This document shows, piece after piece, positions 1 through 5,095 of a stretch of 5,095 nucleotides of DNA. The translations under genes and the position numbers were made by a program. This stretch comes from Solirubrobacteraceae bacterium (lineage in GTDB: Bacteria > Actinomycetota > Thermoleophilia > Solirubrobacterales > Solirubrobacteraceae). Numbering within the stretch: position 1 is the stretch's first letter; the number at the start of each line of letters is the position of its first letter. The stretch lies in assembly GCA_030447005.1 (NCBI GenBank), contig JAUJME010000135.1, forward strand, positions 1 to 5,095, written 5' to 3'. The notes beneath the pieces were generated by a model, which was given only the letters and a program-made list of their open reading frames with translations, was not told the DNA's origin and made no database searches.

Positions 1-711
1 GGTCGGGGCGGCCATGGCGGTGGCCTCCGCGATGTAGCGGTTGATGCCCGCGACGTAGTTGCGCACGTCGTCCTGGACGGTCCGCCCGTCGGCGCCGAAG
101 AGGTCGTCGAGCTGGTCGAACTGGCGCTGGAGGTCGGCCTCGGTGTACGGGGCGATCCTCCACTGGTCGCGATCCAGCTCGCGGTTGCCCTGCGAGCCGC
201 CCACGAACGAAGACAGCTCCGCGCGGCCGACGTGGCGCAGGACGTCCATGAGAAACAGCCGGTCCTCGGCTCCCACGTAGCCGGCGCCGAACATCGTGCC
301 GGCCCGCGTCGTCCCGTAGATGTGGGGCACGCCGAACGCGCGGTCGCGCTGGATGGTCACGTCGTCGCGAGGGCTGTAGCGGCTCGCCTCCTGGCCCTGG
401 GGGACGCCGAAGCTCGCGTCCTTGAAGAAGCTCCCGAGCTGGTCGGGCTTCAGGCCGGGCGCGGCGAAGACCAGGTCGGCGTAGGTCTTGAGCTGGTCGG
501 AGGAGTTCGGCGGCCGCGTGCCCGCCGTCTGGAAGGCGAGCAGGTCCGCCGCGCTCACGTGGCCGTTCTGGCCCGGCGGGATGATGTTGCGAAAGCCGCC
601 GGCGTCGTCGGCCCGGAACGGCTTGGGCTCGGGCGGCGCGGCGGCGGCCGGCGCGGACATGGCGAGCGCCGACGCGGCGGCGATCGCGGACAGCAGCATC
701 CGTGCCCGCAC
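1..711 (-). CDS. Penicillin acylase family protein, N-terminal part (cut by left edge)
   Basis: This is the first 237 codons of a secreted amide hydrolase of the penicillin amidase (Ntn-hydrolase) family; the gene continues beyond position 1. From the GTG at 711 the protein begins with a signal peptide: MRAR, a hydrophobic Ala/Leu stretch to about residue 19, then an Ala-rich stretch (APAAAA) suited to cleavage. A preceding region (about 35-115, containing NIIPPGQNG and SFFKDASFGV) matches what I remember of actinobacterial members. The family core starts at about 118 with RDRAFGVPHIYG (122-133) and GYVGAEDRLFLMD (144-156), the usual alpha-chain signatures. The autoprocessing site and catalytic N-terminal Ser of the beta chain lie outside the window, so activity cannot be judged. 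Such enzymes cleave beta-lactam side chains, acyl-homoserine lactones or lipopeptide acyl groups; the substrate here is unknown. Start choice is uncertain: GTG 741 and ATG 699 are in frame and none has a good Shine-Dalgarno. GTG 711 is the shortest form that keeps a charged n-region. Divergent from the TetR gene. Confidence 0.88.
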   Translation of the reverse strand, partial: MRARMLLSAIAAASALAMSAPAAAAPPEPKPFRADDAGGFRNIIPPGQNGHVSAADLLAFQTAGTRPPNSSDQLKTYADLVFAAPGLKPDQLGSFFKDASFGVPQGQEASRYSPRDDVTIQRDRAFGVPHIYGTTRAGTMFGAGYVGAEDRLFLMDVLRHVGRAELSSFVGGSQGNRELDRDQWRIAPYTEADLQRQFDQLDDLFGADGRTVQDDVRNYVAGINRYIAEATAMAAPT

Positions 712-792
712 GCTGCGCAGTCTCGCGTTTGCTCCCCCCACGCTCGGGACGCTAGCGCGTGGCGGGCGATGGAGCGCCGGCCACGGTGACGC

Positions 793-822
793 TTGCGCCG
801 GGCAGCATTTTGGTGTTACCGT
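793..822 (+). promoter_or_regulatory. Putative promoter of the tetR-glycosyltransferase operon, possibly leaderless
   Basis: A -35-like TTGCGC (793-798) and a -10-like TACCGT (817-822, fitting TAnnnT) are separated by 18 bp. They lie in the only AT-richer patch of the 118-bp divergent intergenic region. The predicted transcription start falls at about 829-830, on the ATG of the regulator. No Shine-Dalgarno precedes that ATG, which suits the leaderless transcripts common in actinomycetes. A tandem GTTA-CC-GTTA (815-824) overlaps the -10 and could be part of an autoregulatory operator. This is inferred from motif matching only. Confidence 0.35.
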
Positions 823-829
823 TAGTCCT

Positions 830-1432
830 ATGAAAACCGAGACGCCCAGGCGCCCTTACCGGATGACCGCGCGTGCCGATGCCACGCTGGCCACCGCTGA
901 GCGCATCGTCGAGGCGGCGATCGAGGTGTTCTGGGAGCGGCCGTCGCAGAACGTCTCGCTGGAGGAGATCGCCTCCCGGTCGGGCACGACCAAGCAGACC
1001 ATCCTGCGACGCTTCGGCAGCAAGGCCGGGCTGCTCGCGGCCGCGGCGGAGCGAGACCTCGAGCGCATCGGCGCGGAGCGCGGCAACGTGGTGCCCGGGG
1101 ACACGGCGGGTGCCATCCGCCTGCTGGTCGCCCATTACGAGCGCATCGGCGACGCCGTGCTGCGCCTGCTCGCCGAGGCGACCCGGGAGCCGGGGCTCCA
1201 CGAGATCGCCGACCGCGGCCGCGACTACCACGCCGCATGGTGTGAGCGCGCGTTCTCTCCGGCGCTGGGCCGGCTGCGCGGCATCGAGCGGGAACGGCGC
1301 CTGGGCCAGCTGATCGCCGTGACCGACGTCTACACGTGGAAGCTCCTGCGCCGCGACCGGCGCCTGAGCCGCCGCCAGACCGAGATCGCGCTCAGAGAGC
1401 TGGCCGAAGCCCTCGCCGGAGGTCGTCGATGA
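830..1432 (+). CDS. TetR/AcrR-family transcriptional regulator
   Basis: This 200-residue protein has the size and layout of a TetR repressor, a DNA-binding dimer that usually releases its operator when a small ligand binds the C-terminal domain. After a basic N-terminus come helix 1 (about 18-35, ATAERIVEAAIEVFWE) and the helix-turn-helix at about 41-66 (NVSLEEIASRSGTTKQTILR, then RFGSK). This region fits the usual TetR pattern of S-x-x-x-I-A, T..T.Y/L and RF.SK. The C-terminal part (about 75-200) is helical and Arg-rich with no ligand signature I recognise. The ATG at 830 was chosen because it begins the family homology and lies 7 nt after a -10-like box; the reading frame is open further upstream, but that part resembles no protein. 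The stop overlaps the next start as ATGA, so the downstream glycosyltransferase is probably co-transcribed and translationally coupled. The regulator probably controls its own operon and perhaps the divergent acylase. Confidence 0.93.
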   Translation: MKTETPRRPYRMTARADATLATAERIVEAAIEVFWERPSQNVSLEEIASRSGTTKQTILRRFGSKAGLLAAAAERDLERIGAERGNVVPGDTAGAIRLLVAHYERIGDAVLRLLAEATREPGLHEIADRGRDYHAAWCERAFSPALGRLRGIERERRLGQLIAVTDVYTWKLLRRDRRLSRRQTEIALRELAEALAGGRR

Positions 1433-2655
1433 CCCGCGTCCTGGCGTACACGTCTCCGGCCCGCGGGCATCTCTTCCCGCTCACGCCGATCCTCGACGAG
1501 CTGCGAGCGCGGGGGCACGAGGTCGTCGTGCGTACGCTCGCCTCCGAGGTCGGTCTGATGCAGAGCCGCGGATTCGACGCCGCCGCGATCGACCCCCGCA
1601 TCGAAGCGATCGCGCTCGAGGACTGGCGGGAGCGCAACCCGCAGGCCGCGCTGCGCCGGGGCGTCCGGACGTTCTGTGCACGAGCGGCCCATGACGCCCC
1701 CGACCTGACCACGGCCATCGCGGCGGAGCGCCCTGACGCGGTCATCGTCGACATCCAGAGTTGGGGGGCGCTGGCCGCGGCGGAGGCCTGGGGCGGCGCG
1801 TGGGCCGCGTTCTGCCCGTACCCGATCCCACTGCCCTCGCGCGACGCGCCGCCGTTCGGGCCCGGCCTGCCACCGGCGCGCGGCCCGGCCGGGCGCGTGC
1901 GTGACCGCGCCCTGCGCCCGCTGGTGTTCGGCGCGATGGAGCGGATCCTGGTCGCGCAGCTCAACGAGGTACGCGCCGGTCTCGGCGTCGGTCCGATCGA
2001 CGCGACGACGATGTTCACGCGGCCGCCGCTCCTGCTGTACATGACCGCCGAGCCGTTCGAGTACCCGCGCCGGGACTGGCCGCCGAACCTCCGGCTCGTG
2101 GGGCCTTGCGCGTGGGACCCGCCGGCCGAGGCGCCCGCCTGGCTCGCCGGGATCGACCGTCCGCTCGTGCTCGTCACGACCTCGTCGGAGTTCCAGGACG
2201 ACGGCCGCCTCGTGCGCACGGCACTCGAGGCGCTCGCCGGCGAGCCGGTCGACGTCGTCGCCACGCTTCCGGCGGTCGACGGTGCCGGGATCGACGTGCC
2301 GGGCAACGCACGTGTCCTGCCCTTCGTCCCCCACACCGCGCTCCTCGAGCGTGCGGCGTGCGCGATCACCCACGGGGGCATGGGCGCGACGCAGAAGGCG
2401 ATCGCCCATGGCGTCCCGGTGTGCGCGGTGCCGTTCGGCAGGGATCAGCTCGAGGTCGCGCGCCGGGTCGAGGTCTCCGGTGCCGGCACGCGGCTGCCCG
2501 CCCGGAGGCTTTCTCCGGACCGGTTGCGCGCCAAGGTCCGCGGCGCGGTGGCGTGCCGGCCCGGCGCCGAGCGCATCGCCGGGGCGTTCGCGGACGCCGG
2601 CGGACCGGTCGCCGCGGCCGAAGCGGTCGAGCAATTGCTCGCCCGCCCGGCCTGA
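1429..2655 (+). CDS. GT1 / macrolide glycosyltransferase (MGT)-type glycosyltransferase
   Basis: This 408-residue protein is a GT-B-fold glycosyltransferase of the UGT/MGT (YjiC-like) type, which moves a sugar from a nucleotide-sugar donor to a small lipophilic or macrolide-like acceptor in the cytoplasm. The N-terminal acceptor domain starts VLAYTSPARGHLFPLTPIL; His14 of the GH motif is at the place of the family's catalytic base. The donor domain starts near 245 (LVLVTTSSEFQDDG) and holds the nucleotide-binding signature at about 297-353: FVPHTALLERA, ITHGGMGATQKAI (HGG at 315-317), GVPVCAVPFGRDQ (Asp339-Gln340) and GAG. Length is normal for bacterial MGTs. There is no signal peptide or membrane segment. 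The ATG at 1429 is preferred to an in-frame ATG at 1336 because it overlaps the TetR stop and the Rossmann strand begins straight after it. The ATGA overlap puts it under the TetR gene, suggesting an inducible step that modifies or detoxifies the regulator's ligand. The acceptor is not predictable. The gene ends 21 bp from the convergent rtcB stop. Confidence 0.92.
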   Translation: MTRVLAYTSPARGHLFPLTPILDELRARGHEVVVRTLASEVGLMQSRGFDAAAIDPRIEAIALEDWRERNPQAALRRGVRTFCARAAHDAPDLTTAIAAERPDAVIVDIQSWGALAAAEAWGGAWAAFCPYPIPLPSRDAPPFGPGLPPARGPAGRVRDRALRPLVFGAMERILVAQLNEVRAGLGVGPIDATTMFTRPPLLLYMTAEPFEYPRRDWPPNLRLVGPCAWDPPAEAPAWLAGIDRPLVLVTTSSEFQDDGRLVRTALEALAGEPVDVVATLPAVDGAGIDVPGNARVLPFVPHTALLERAACAITHGGMGATQKAIAHGVPVCAVPFGRDQLEVARRVEVSGAGTRLPARRLSPDRLRAKVRGAVACRPGAERIAGAFADAGGPVAAAEAVEQLLARPA

Positions 2656-2676
2656 AAGAGCGGACGTGGTCGACGG

Positions 2677-3996
2677 TCAGTCCTTGTACGGGTCGTGCAC
2701 GTCGCCCGGCGCCATGGCGATCCCGAGCGGGCGCAGCGTGTGGAGGATCCGCACCGTCCCGGCGTGCTGGGCGAGGACCGCGTCGAGGCGCTTGTAGGCG
2801 CCGGGCGCCTCCTCGGCGTTCGCGCCGCGCAGCTCGATGCCCTTCTCGCGCAGGTCCGCCGTCGTCGCCGCCCAGTCGATCGCGCCCTCGCGCTCGCGGA
2901 CCCAGCGCTTGGTGAGCCGGGTCTCCCCGCACGCCGGGCACCGCTTCGGCTTGCCCGAGCGCGGGGGCTGGACCCAGTCGCCGTTCGGGCACGCCCAGCG
3001 CTTGCGCGACTTGCCCGCCGCCGCGGTCCGCGACATCGCGCGGCCGGCGCCGTGGACGGTCGAGTAGAGCGCGGAGGCCGACAGCTCGGAGTCGACGCCC
3101 TCGAGGATCACCGACGGCTCGCCCATCGTCGCGCCGACGAAGCCGCGCTGGCCCGGGAATGCCGGCGTCGCGCCCTTGCGCACGACGAAGTAGGACTCGC
3201 CGCCGTGCTCCTCGAGCCACGCGAAGTTGTGGTGGTTGTGGACCTGCTCGAGCTCGGTGGCGCCGAGGATCCCCAGCACCTGGGCGGCGACGACCTCGCG
3301 GCCGGCGTAGGCGTAATCGCCCGCGAGGCGCATGGCCGCGAGGTACTCGTCGCCGGCGGCGGTGCCGACGCGCAGGAGGTCCGGCGGGGCCTCCATCTCG
3401 CCGCTGCCGCCCTCGTACTTCGCCGGCCGGCCGCGCTCGCGCGCCGCGACGTCGAGGTAGTGGGTCGCCGTCTTGTGGCCGAACCCGCGCGAGCCGAAGT
3501 GGACGCCGACCCAGACGTCGCCGTTCCCGTCGGCGAACAGGTCGACGTAGTGGTTGCCGGCGCCGACCGTCCCGAGCTGCTTGGCGGCGGTGCTCGCGAG
3601 CTGGCGCTGTACCCGCACGCCGTCCGAGCGGATGCGGTCGATGACGGGATGGTCGCGCGCGGCGCCGTCCGAGCGGCCCATCCCGAAGGGGACCTCGGCG
3701 TAGATCCGGTCCATGATCTTCGGGAGGGAGGGGCGCAGGTCCTTCTCGCGCACGTCGGTGCGGACGGCGAGGTTGCCGCAGCCGATGTCGTAGCCGACCG
3801 CGGCGGGGGAGACGTGCTCGCGGTAGGCGACGTTCGCGCCGATCGGCGCCGAGTAGCCGAAGTGGCCGTCGGCGGCCAGCACGCCGCGCGCGCCGTCCTC
3901 CGCGCGGACGCAGCGGACCATCTGGTCGATCACCTTCGGCTCGTGCTCACCGAAGACGACGATGTCCTCGGTCGGGTGCCGGCTGACGTGGGGCAT
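2677..3996 (-). CDS. rtcB: RtcB-type RNA ligase with a basic Cys-containing insert
   Basis: This 439-residue protein belongs to the RtcB family, Mn2+/GTP-dependent ligases that join RNA 2',3'-cyclic-phosphate or 3'-phosphate ends to 5'-OH ends. Active-site motifs occur in order: ADGHFGYSAPIG (42-53), GYDIGCG with Asp70 and Cys73, GAGNH with Asn148-His149, HFGSRG with His166, HNFAW with His256, RKGATPA (273-279) and HGAGRAMSR (315-323), where His315 is the residue expected to carry GMP. The metal and guanylylation residues therefore look intact. Two features are odd. Residues about 329-371 form a Lys/Arg-rich insert with Cys336 and CPAC (353-356), like a partial zinc ribbon. The C-terminus reads PLGIAMA plus a tail (GDVHDPYKD), where canonical RtcBs end near a Val-Lys-Gly. 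Its ATG directly follows the TAG of the ArsC-like gene and has no clear Shine-Dalgarno, implying translational coupling. No archease, RtcA, RtcR or PrfH gene is visible here. RNA repair or tRNA ligation is the likely role; the native substrate is unknown. Confidence 0.95.
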   Translation of the reverse strand: MPHVSRHPTEDIVVFGEHEPKVIDQMVRCVRAEDGARGVLAADGHFGYSAPIGANVAYREHVSPAAVGYDIGCGNLAVRTDVREKDLRPSLPKIMDRIYAEVPFGMGRSDGAARDHPVIDRIRSDGVRVQRQLASTAAKQLGTVGAGNHYVDLFADGNGDVWVGVHFGSRGFGHKTATHYLDVAARERGRPAKYEGGSGEMEAPPDLLRVGTAAGDEYLAAMRLAGDYAYAGREVVAAQVLGILGATELEQVHNHHNFAWLEEHGGESYFVVRKGATPAFPGQRGFVGATMGEPSVILEGVDSELSASALYSTVHGAGRAMSRTAAAGKSRKRWACPNGDWVQPPRSGKPKRCPACGETRLTKRWVREREGAIDWAATTADLREKGIELRGANAEEAPGAYKRLDAVLAQHAGTVRILHTLRPLGIAMAPGDVHDPYKD

Positions 3997-4356
3997 CTAG
4001 CCGACGTCGAAGAGCTCGAGCACCCGCTCGGGCGGCCGGGCGAGGACCGCGCGGTCGCCGCGGACGACGATCGGCCGCTGGAGCAGGCGCGGGTGCTCGG
4101 CCATCCGGCGGATGAGCTCGCCGTCGGTGACCCCCGGGTCCTCGAGCCCGAGCTCGGCCACCAGCGGCTCGCGCCGTCGCAGGGCCTCGCGCGGACCGAT
4201 GCCCGCCTTGCCGAGCAGCTCGCGGATCTGCGGCTCGGTGAGCCCCTCGACGTGGTACTCGACACGATCGAAGTCGACGCCGCGCGCCTCGAGCAGCTCG
4301 GTCAGCCGCCGGCATGTCGTGCAGGCGCTCTTCTCGTAGACGGTGATCTCGGCCAT
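3997..4356 (-). CDS. ArsC/Spx-family thioredoxin-fold protein with CxxC site
   Basis: This 119-residue protein has the ArsC (glutaredoxin-coupled arsenate reductase)/Spx fold. It opens with EITVYEKSACTTCRRL, a beta strand and the redox loop with Cys12 and Cys15. It continues with the family's helical insert and ends with HPRLLQRPIVVRG and LARPPERVLEL. Aligned without gaps to E. coli R773 ArsC as I remember it, Cys12, Arg60, Arg94 and Arg107, the catalytic Cys and the arsenate/arsenite-binding Arg triad, fall at the same residue numbers. His8 of R773 is Glu8 here, and Ser15 is Cys15, which creates a Spx-like CxxC. It could be an arsenate reductase, a thiol oxidoreductase or a Spx/MgsR-like regulator. 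The first residues fit best to the Arg triad, but no ars genes are adjacent. It ends directly against the rtcB start (TAG then ATG), so it is the lead gene of a two-gene operon. Only a weak AGG precedes the ATG. It is divergent from the DsbA-family gene. Confidence 0.88.
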   Translation of the reverse strand: MAEITVYEKSACTTCRRLTELLEARGVDFDRVEYHVEGLTEPQIRELLGKAGIGPREALRRREPLVAELGLEDPGVTDGELIRRMAEHPRLLQRPIVVRGDRAVLARPPERVLELFDVG

Positions 4357-4367
4357 GGCCTAGGAGC

Positions 4368-4396
4368 ATGACGGAGCGCCGGGGCGGCGCTACCCT
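4368..4396 (+). promoter_or_regulatory. Putative promoter of the DsbA-family gene
   Basis: An ATGACG hexamer (4368-4373), sharing TGAC with the consensus -35 TTGACA, is followed after exactly 17 bp by TACCCT (4391-4396), which fits TAnnnT. The start of transcription would be near 4403. This leaves a leader of about 34 nt that contains the Shine-Dalgarno of the downstream gene. The motifs sit in the short divergent region just upstream of an inverted-repeat cluster, so a bound repressor would cover the start point. Inferred from motif spacing alone. Confidence 0.42.
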
Positions 4397-4398
4397 GG

Positions 4399-4419
4399 CA
4401 ACGTAGTTGCTCGTACAAC
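4399..4419. promoter_or_regulatory. Nested CAAC/GTTG inverted repeats, candidate operator
   Basis: Three four-base blocks lie in order CAAC (4399-4402), GTTG (4406-4409) and CAAC (4416-4419). The first two form CAAC-GTA-GTTG and the last two form GTTG-CTCGTA-CAAC, so the middle block can pair with either side. The cluster lies at and just after the predicted start of the rightward promoter. It also covers a possible leftward -10 (TACGTT, complement of 4400-4405) for the ArsC-like/rtcB operon. Short GTTG/CAAC palindromes of this kind resemble MarR- or TetR-type operators; no regulator gene is adjacent, so the binding protein is unknown. Confidence 0.35.
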
Positions 4420-4420
4420 G

Positions 4421-4427
4421 GAAGGGA
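4421..4427 (+). promoter_or_regulatory. Ribosome binding site deciding the GTG start of the DsbA-family gene
   Basis: GAAGGGA is purine-rich and lies 9 nt before the GTG at 4437. It supports that GTG as the start although no ATG is available nearby; the CPWC domain begins only a few residues later, so no later start is possible. Confidence 0.6.
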
Positions 4428-4436
4428 ACCGCCACC

Positions 4437-5095
4437 GTGCACGTCGAGATCTGGTCGGACATCGCCTGCCCCTGGTGCTACGTCGGCAAGCGTCGCTTCG
4501 AGGCCGCGCTGGCCGCGTACGAGCACCGCGACGAGGTCGAGGTCACGTGGCGCTCCTTCGAGCTCGACCCGGCCGCGCCGCGCGAGCGCGAGGGGGAGAC
4601 GGTGGCCCACCTGGCCGAGAAGTACGGGACGAGCCGCGAGCAGGCCCAGGCCATGCTCGACCGGATGACGGAGACCGCGGCCGCCGACGGCCTCGAGTTC
4701 CGCTTCGACCTCGCCCGCGGCGGCAACACGTTCGACGCGCACCGCCTCCTGCACCTCGCGGCCGCCCACGGCGCGCAGGACGCCCTCAAGGAGCGCCTGA
4801 TGCGCGCCTATCTGACCGAGGGGGAGCTCATCGCCGACCACGCGGTGCTCGAGCGCCTCGGGGTCGAGGCGGGCCTCCCGGCCGACGAGGTCCGCGACGT
4901 CCTGGCGACCGACCGCTACGCGGCCGAGGTCCGCGAGGACGAGCACACCGCGGGCGCGCTGGGGATCAGCGCCGTGCCGTTCTTCGTGGTCGACCGCAGG
5001 ATCGGGGCCTCCGGCGCGCACGAGCCGGCGGCACTGCTCGACCTCCTGCGCCGCGCGCGCCCCGAGCCGCCCCCCGTGCCGGTGGTGGCCACGGG
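4437..5095 (+). CDS. FrnE-like DsbA-family thiol-disulfide oxidoreductase (cut by right edge)
   Basis: A DsbA/2-hydroxychromene-2-carboxylate-isomerase-type thioredoxin-fold protein, translated from GTG; 219 complete codons lie in the window with no stop before the edge. It starts MHVEIWSDIACPWCYVGKRR, with the redox motif CPWC at residues 11-14 directly after the first strand. It then has WRSFELDP (38-45), a helical insert with NTFDAHRLLHLA (97-108), and the cis-proline loop GISAVPFFVVD (176-186, Pro181). This layout matches cytoplasmic FrnE-like DsbA proteins of actinomycetes and Deinococcus. There is no signal peptide, so a cytosolic role in disulfide chemistry or oxidative-stress tolerance is likely. 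The usual ending after the cis-Pro strand is GxxGAQ...LLxxL; here SGAHEPAALLDLLRRA is present, then a Pro/Val-rich tail (PEPPPVPVVATG), so only a short extension is probably missing. Some homologues act as isomerases or polyketide-tailoring enzymes, but CPWC favours redox chemistry. Divergent from the ArsC-like/rtcB operon over 80 bp. Confidence 0.92.
   Translation, partial: MHVEIWSDIACPWCYVGKRRFEAALAAYEHRDEVEVTWRSFELDPAAPREREGETVAHLAEKYGTSREQAQAMLDRMTETAAADGLEFRFDLARGGNTFDAHRLLHLAAAHGAQDALKERLMRAYLTEGELIADHAVLERLGVEAGLPADEVRDVLATDRYAAEVREDEHTAGALGISAVPFFVVDRRIGASGAHEPAALLDLLRRARPEPPPVPVVAT

Noticed and set aside
739..761. CACGC ... GCGTG inverted repeat as a TetR operator
   Set aside because: Five-base GC-rich arms with a 13-bp spacer are expected by chance in DNA of this composition, and it does not share a centre with the nearby CGCTAGCG palindrome.
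232..789. A 185-codon plus-strand frame opposite the acylase
   Set aside because: It is the complement of the penicillin-acylase-family coding sequence, which has a signal peptide and family motifs; the plus-strand product resembles nothing.
488..829. N-terminal extension of the TetR protein to an upstream ATG at 488
   Set aside because: The extra 114 residues run antisense through the acylase gene, and TetR homology begins only after the ATG at 830.
1330..2634. A 434-codon minus-strand frame opposite the glycosyltransferase
   Set aside because: Arg/Gly/Asp-rich translation without motifs; the plus strand has a complete GT-B protein with its nucleotide-sugar signature.
2656..2676. Bidirectional terminator between the convergent glycosyltransferase and rtcB genes
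   Set aside because: Only a weak 4-bp GGAC/GTCC pairing with a long loop is visible around this 21-bp gap, with no U-tract on either strand; not enough for a call.
2695..4371. A 558-codon open frame on the + strand across the rtcB and ArsC-like genes
   Set aside because: It is antisense to two genes with clear family motifs. Its translation is low-complexity Ala/Arg/Val/Asp with no recognisable domain, as expected from codon-biased GC-rich DNA read on the opposite strand.
4302..5021. A 239-codon minus-strand frame opposite the DsbA-family gene
   Set aside because: It also runs over the start of the ArsC-like gene, has no domain, and the plus-strand frame carries CPWC, the cis-Pro loop and a Shine-Dalgarno.

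Overview
The window is very GC-rich, dense and strongly third-position-biased. It uses GTG as well as ATG starts and carries TAnnnT-type -10 boxes, one of them placed for a leaderless transcript. This fits a high-GC actinomycete-type chromosome. Several proteins look like Thermoleophilia/Solirubrobacterales proteins to me, but that is an impression from memory, not a search result. I see no RNA gene, insertion sequence, CRISPR array or long repeat.

Left part (1-2655). The 5' portion of a secreted penicillin-acylase-family (Ntn-hydrolase) gene reads leftwards off the window edge. Diverging from it across about 118 bp is a two-gene operon: a TetR-family regulator followed, with an ATGA overlap, by a GT1/MGT-type glycosyltransferase. 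A TetR repressor translationally coupled to a small-molecule glycosyltransferase, beside a divergent exported acylase, suggests ligand-controlled modification of a small molecule or antibiotic. The ligand cannot be read from the sequence.

Right part (2677-5095). A leftward two-gene operon encodes an ArsC/Spx-family thiol protein and then an RtcB-type RNA ligase. The TAG stop of the first gene directly abuts the ATG of the second. Divergent from it, across an 80-bp intergenic region with a plausible promoter and nested CAAC/GTTG inverted repeats, is a FrnE-like DsbA-family oxidoreductase with a CPWC site, cut by the right edge. The two central operons converge with only 21 bp between their stop codons, and I see no convincing terminator hairpin there.

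The most unusual points are in the right part. The RtcB has a basic, Cys-containing insert just after its guanylylation motif and a non-canonical C-terminus. The ArsC-like protein keeps the cysteine and three arginines of the E. coli R773 arsenate reductase at identical residue numbers but also has a Spx-like CxxC. An RNA ligase is thus flanked by two thiol-redox proteins. An oxidation-linked RNA repair unit is a hypothesis, not something the sequence proves.
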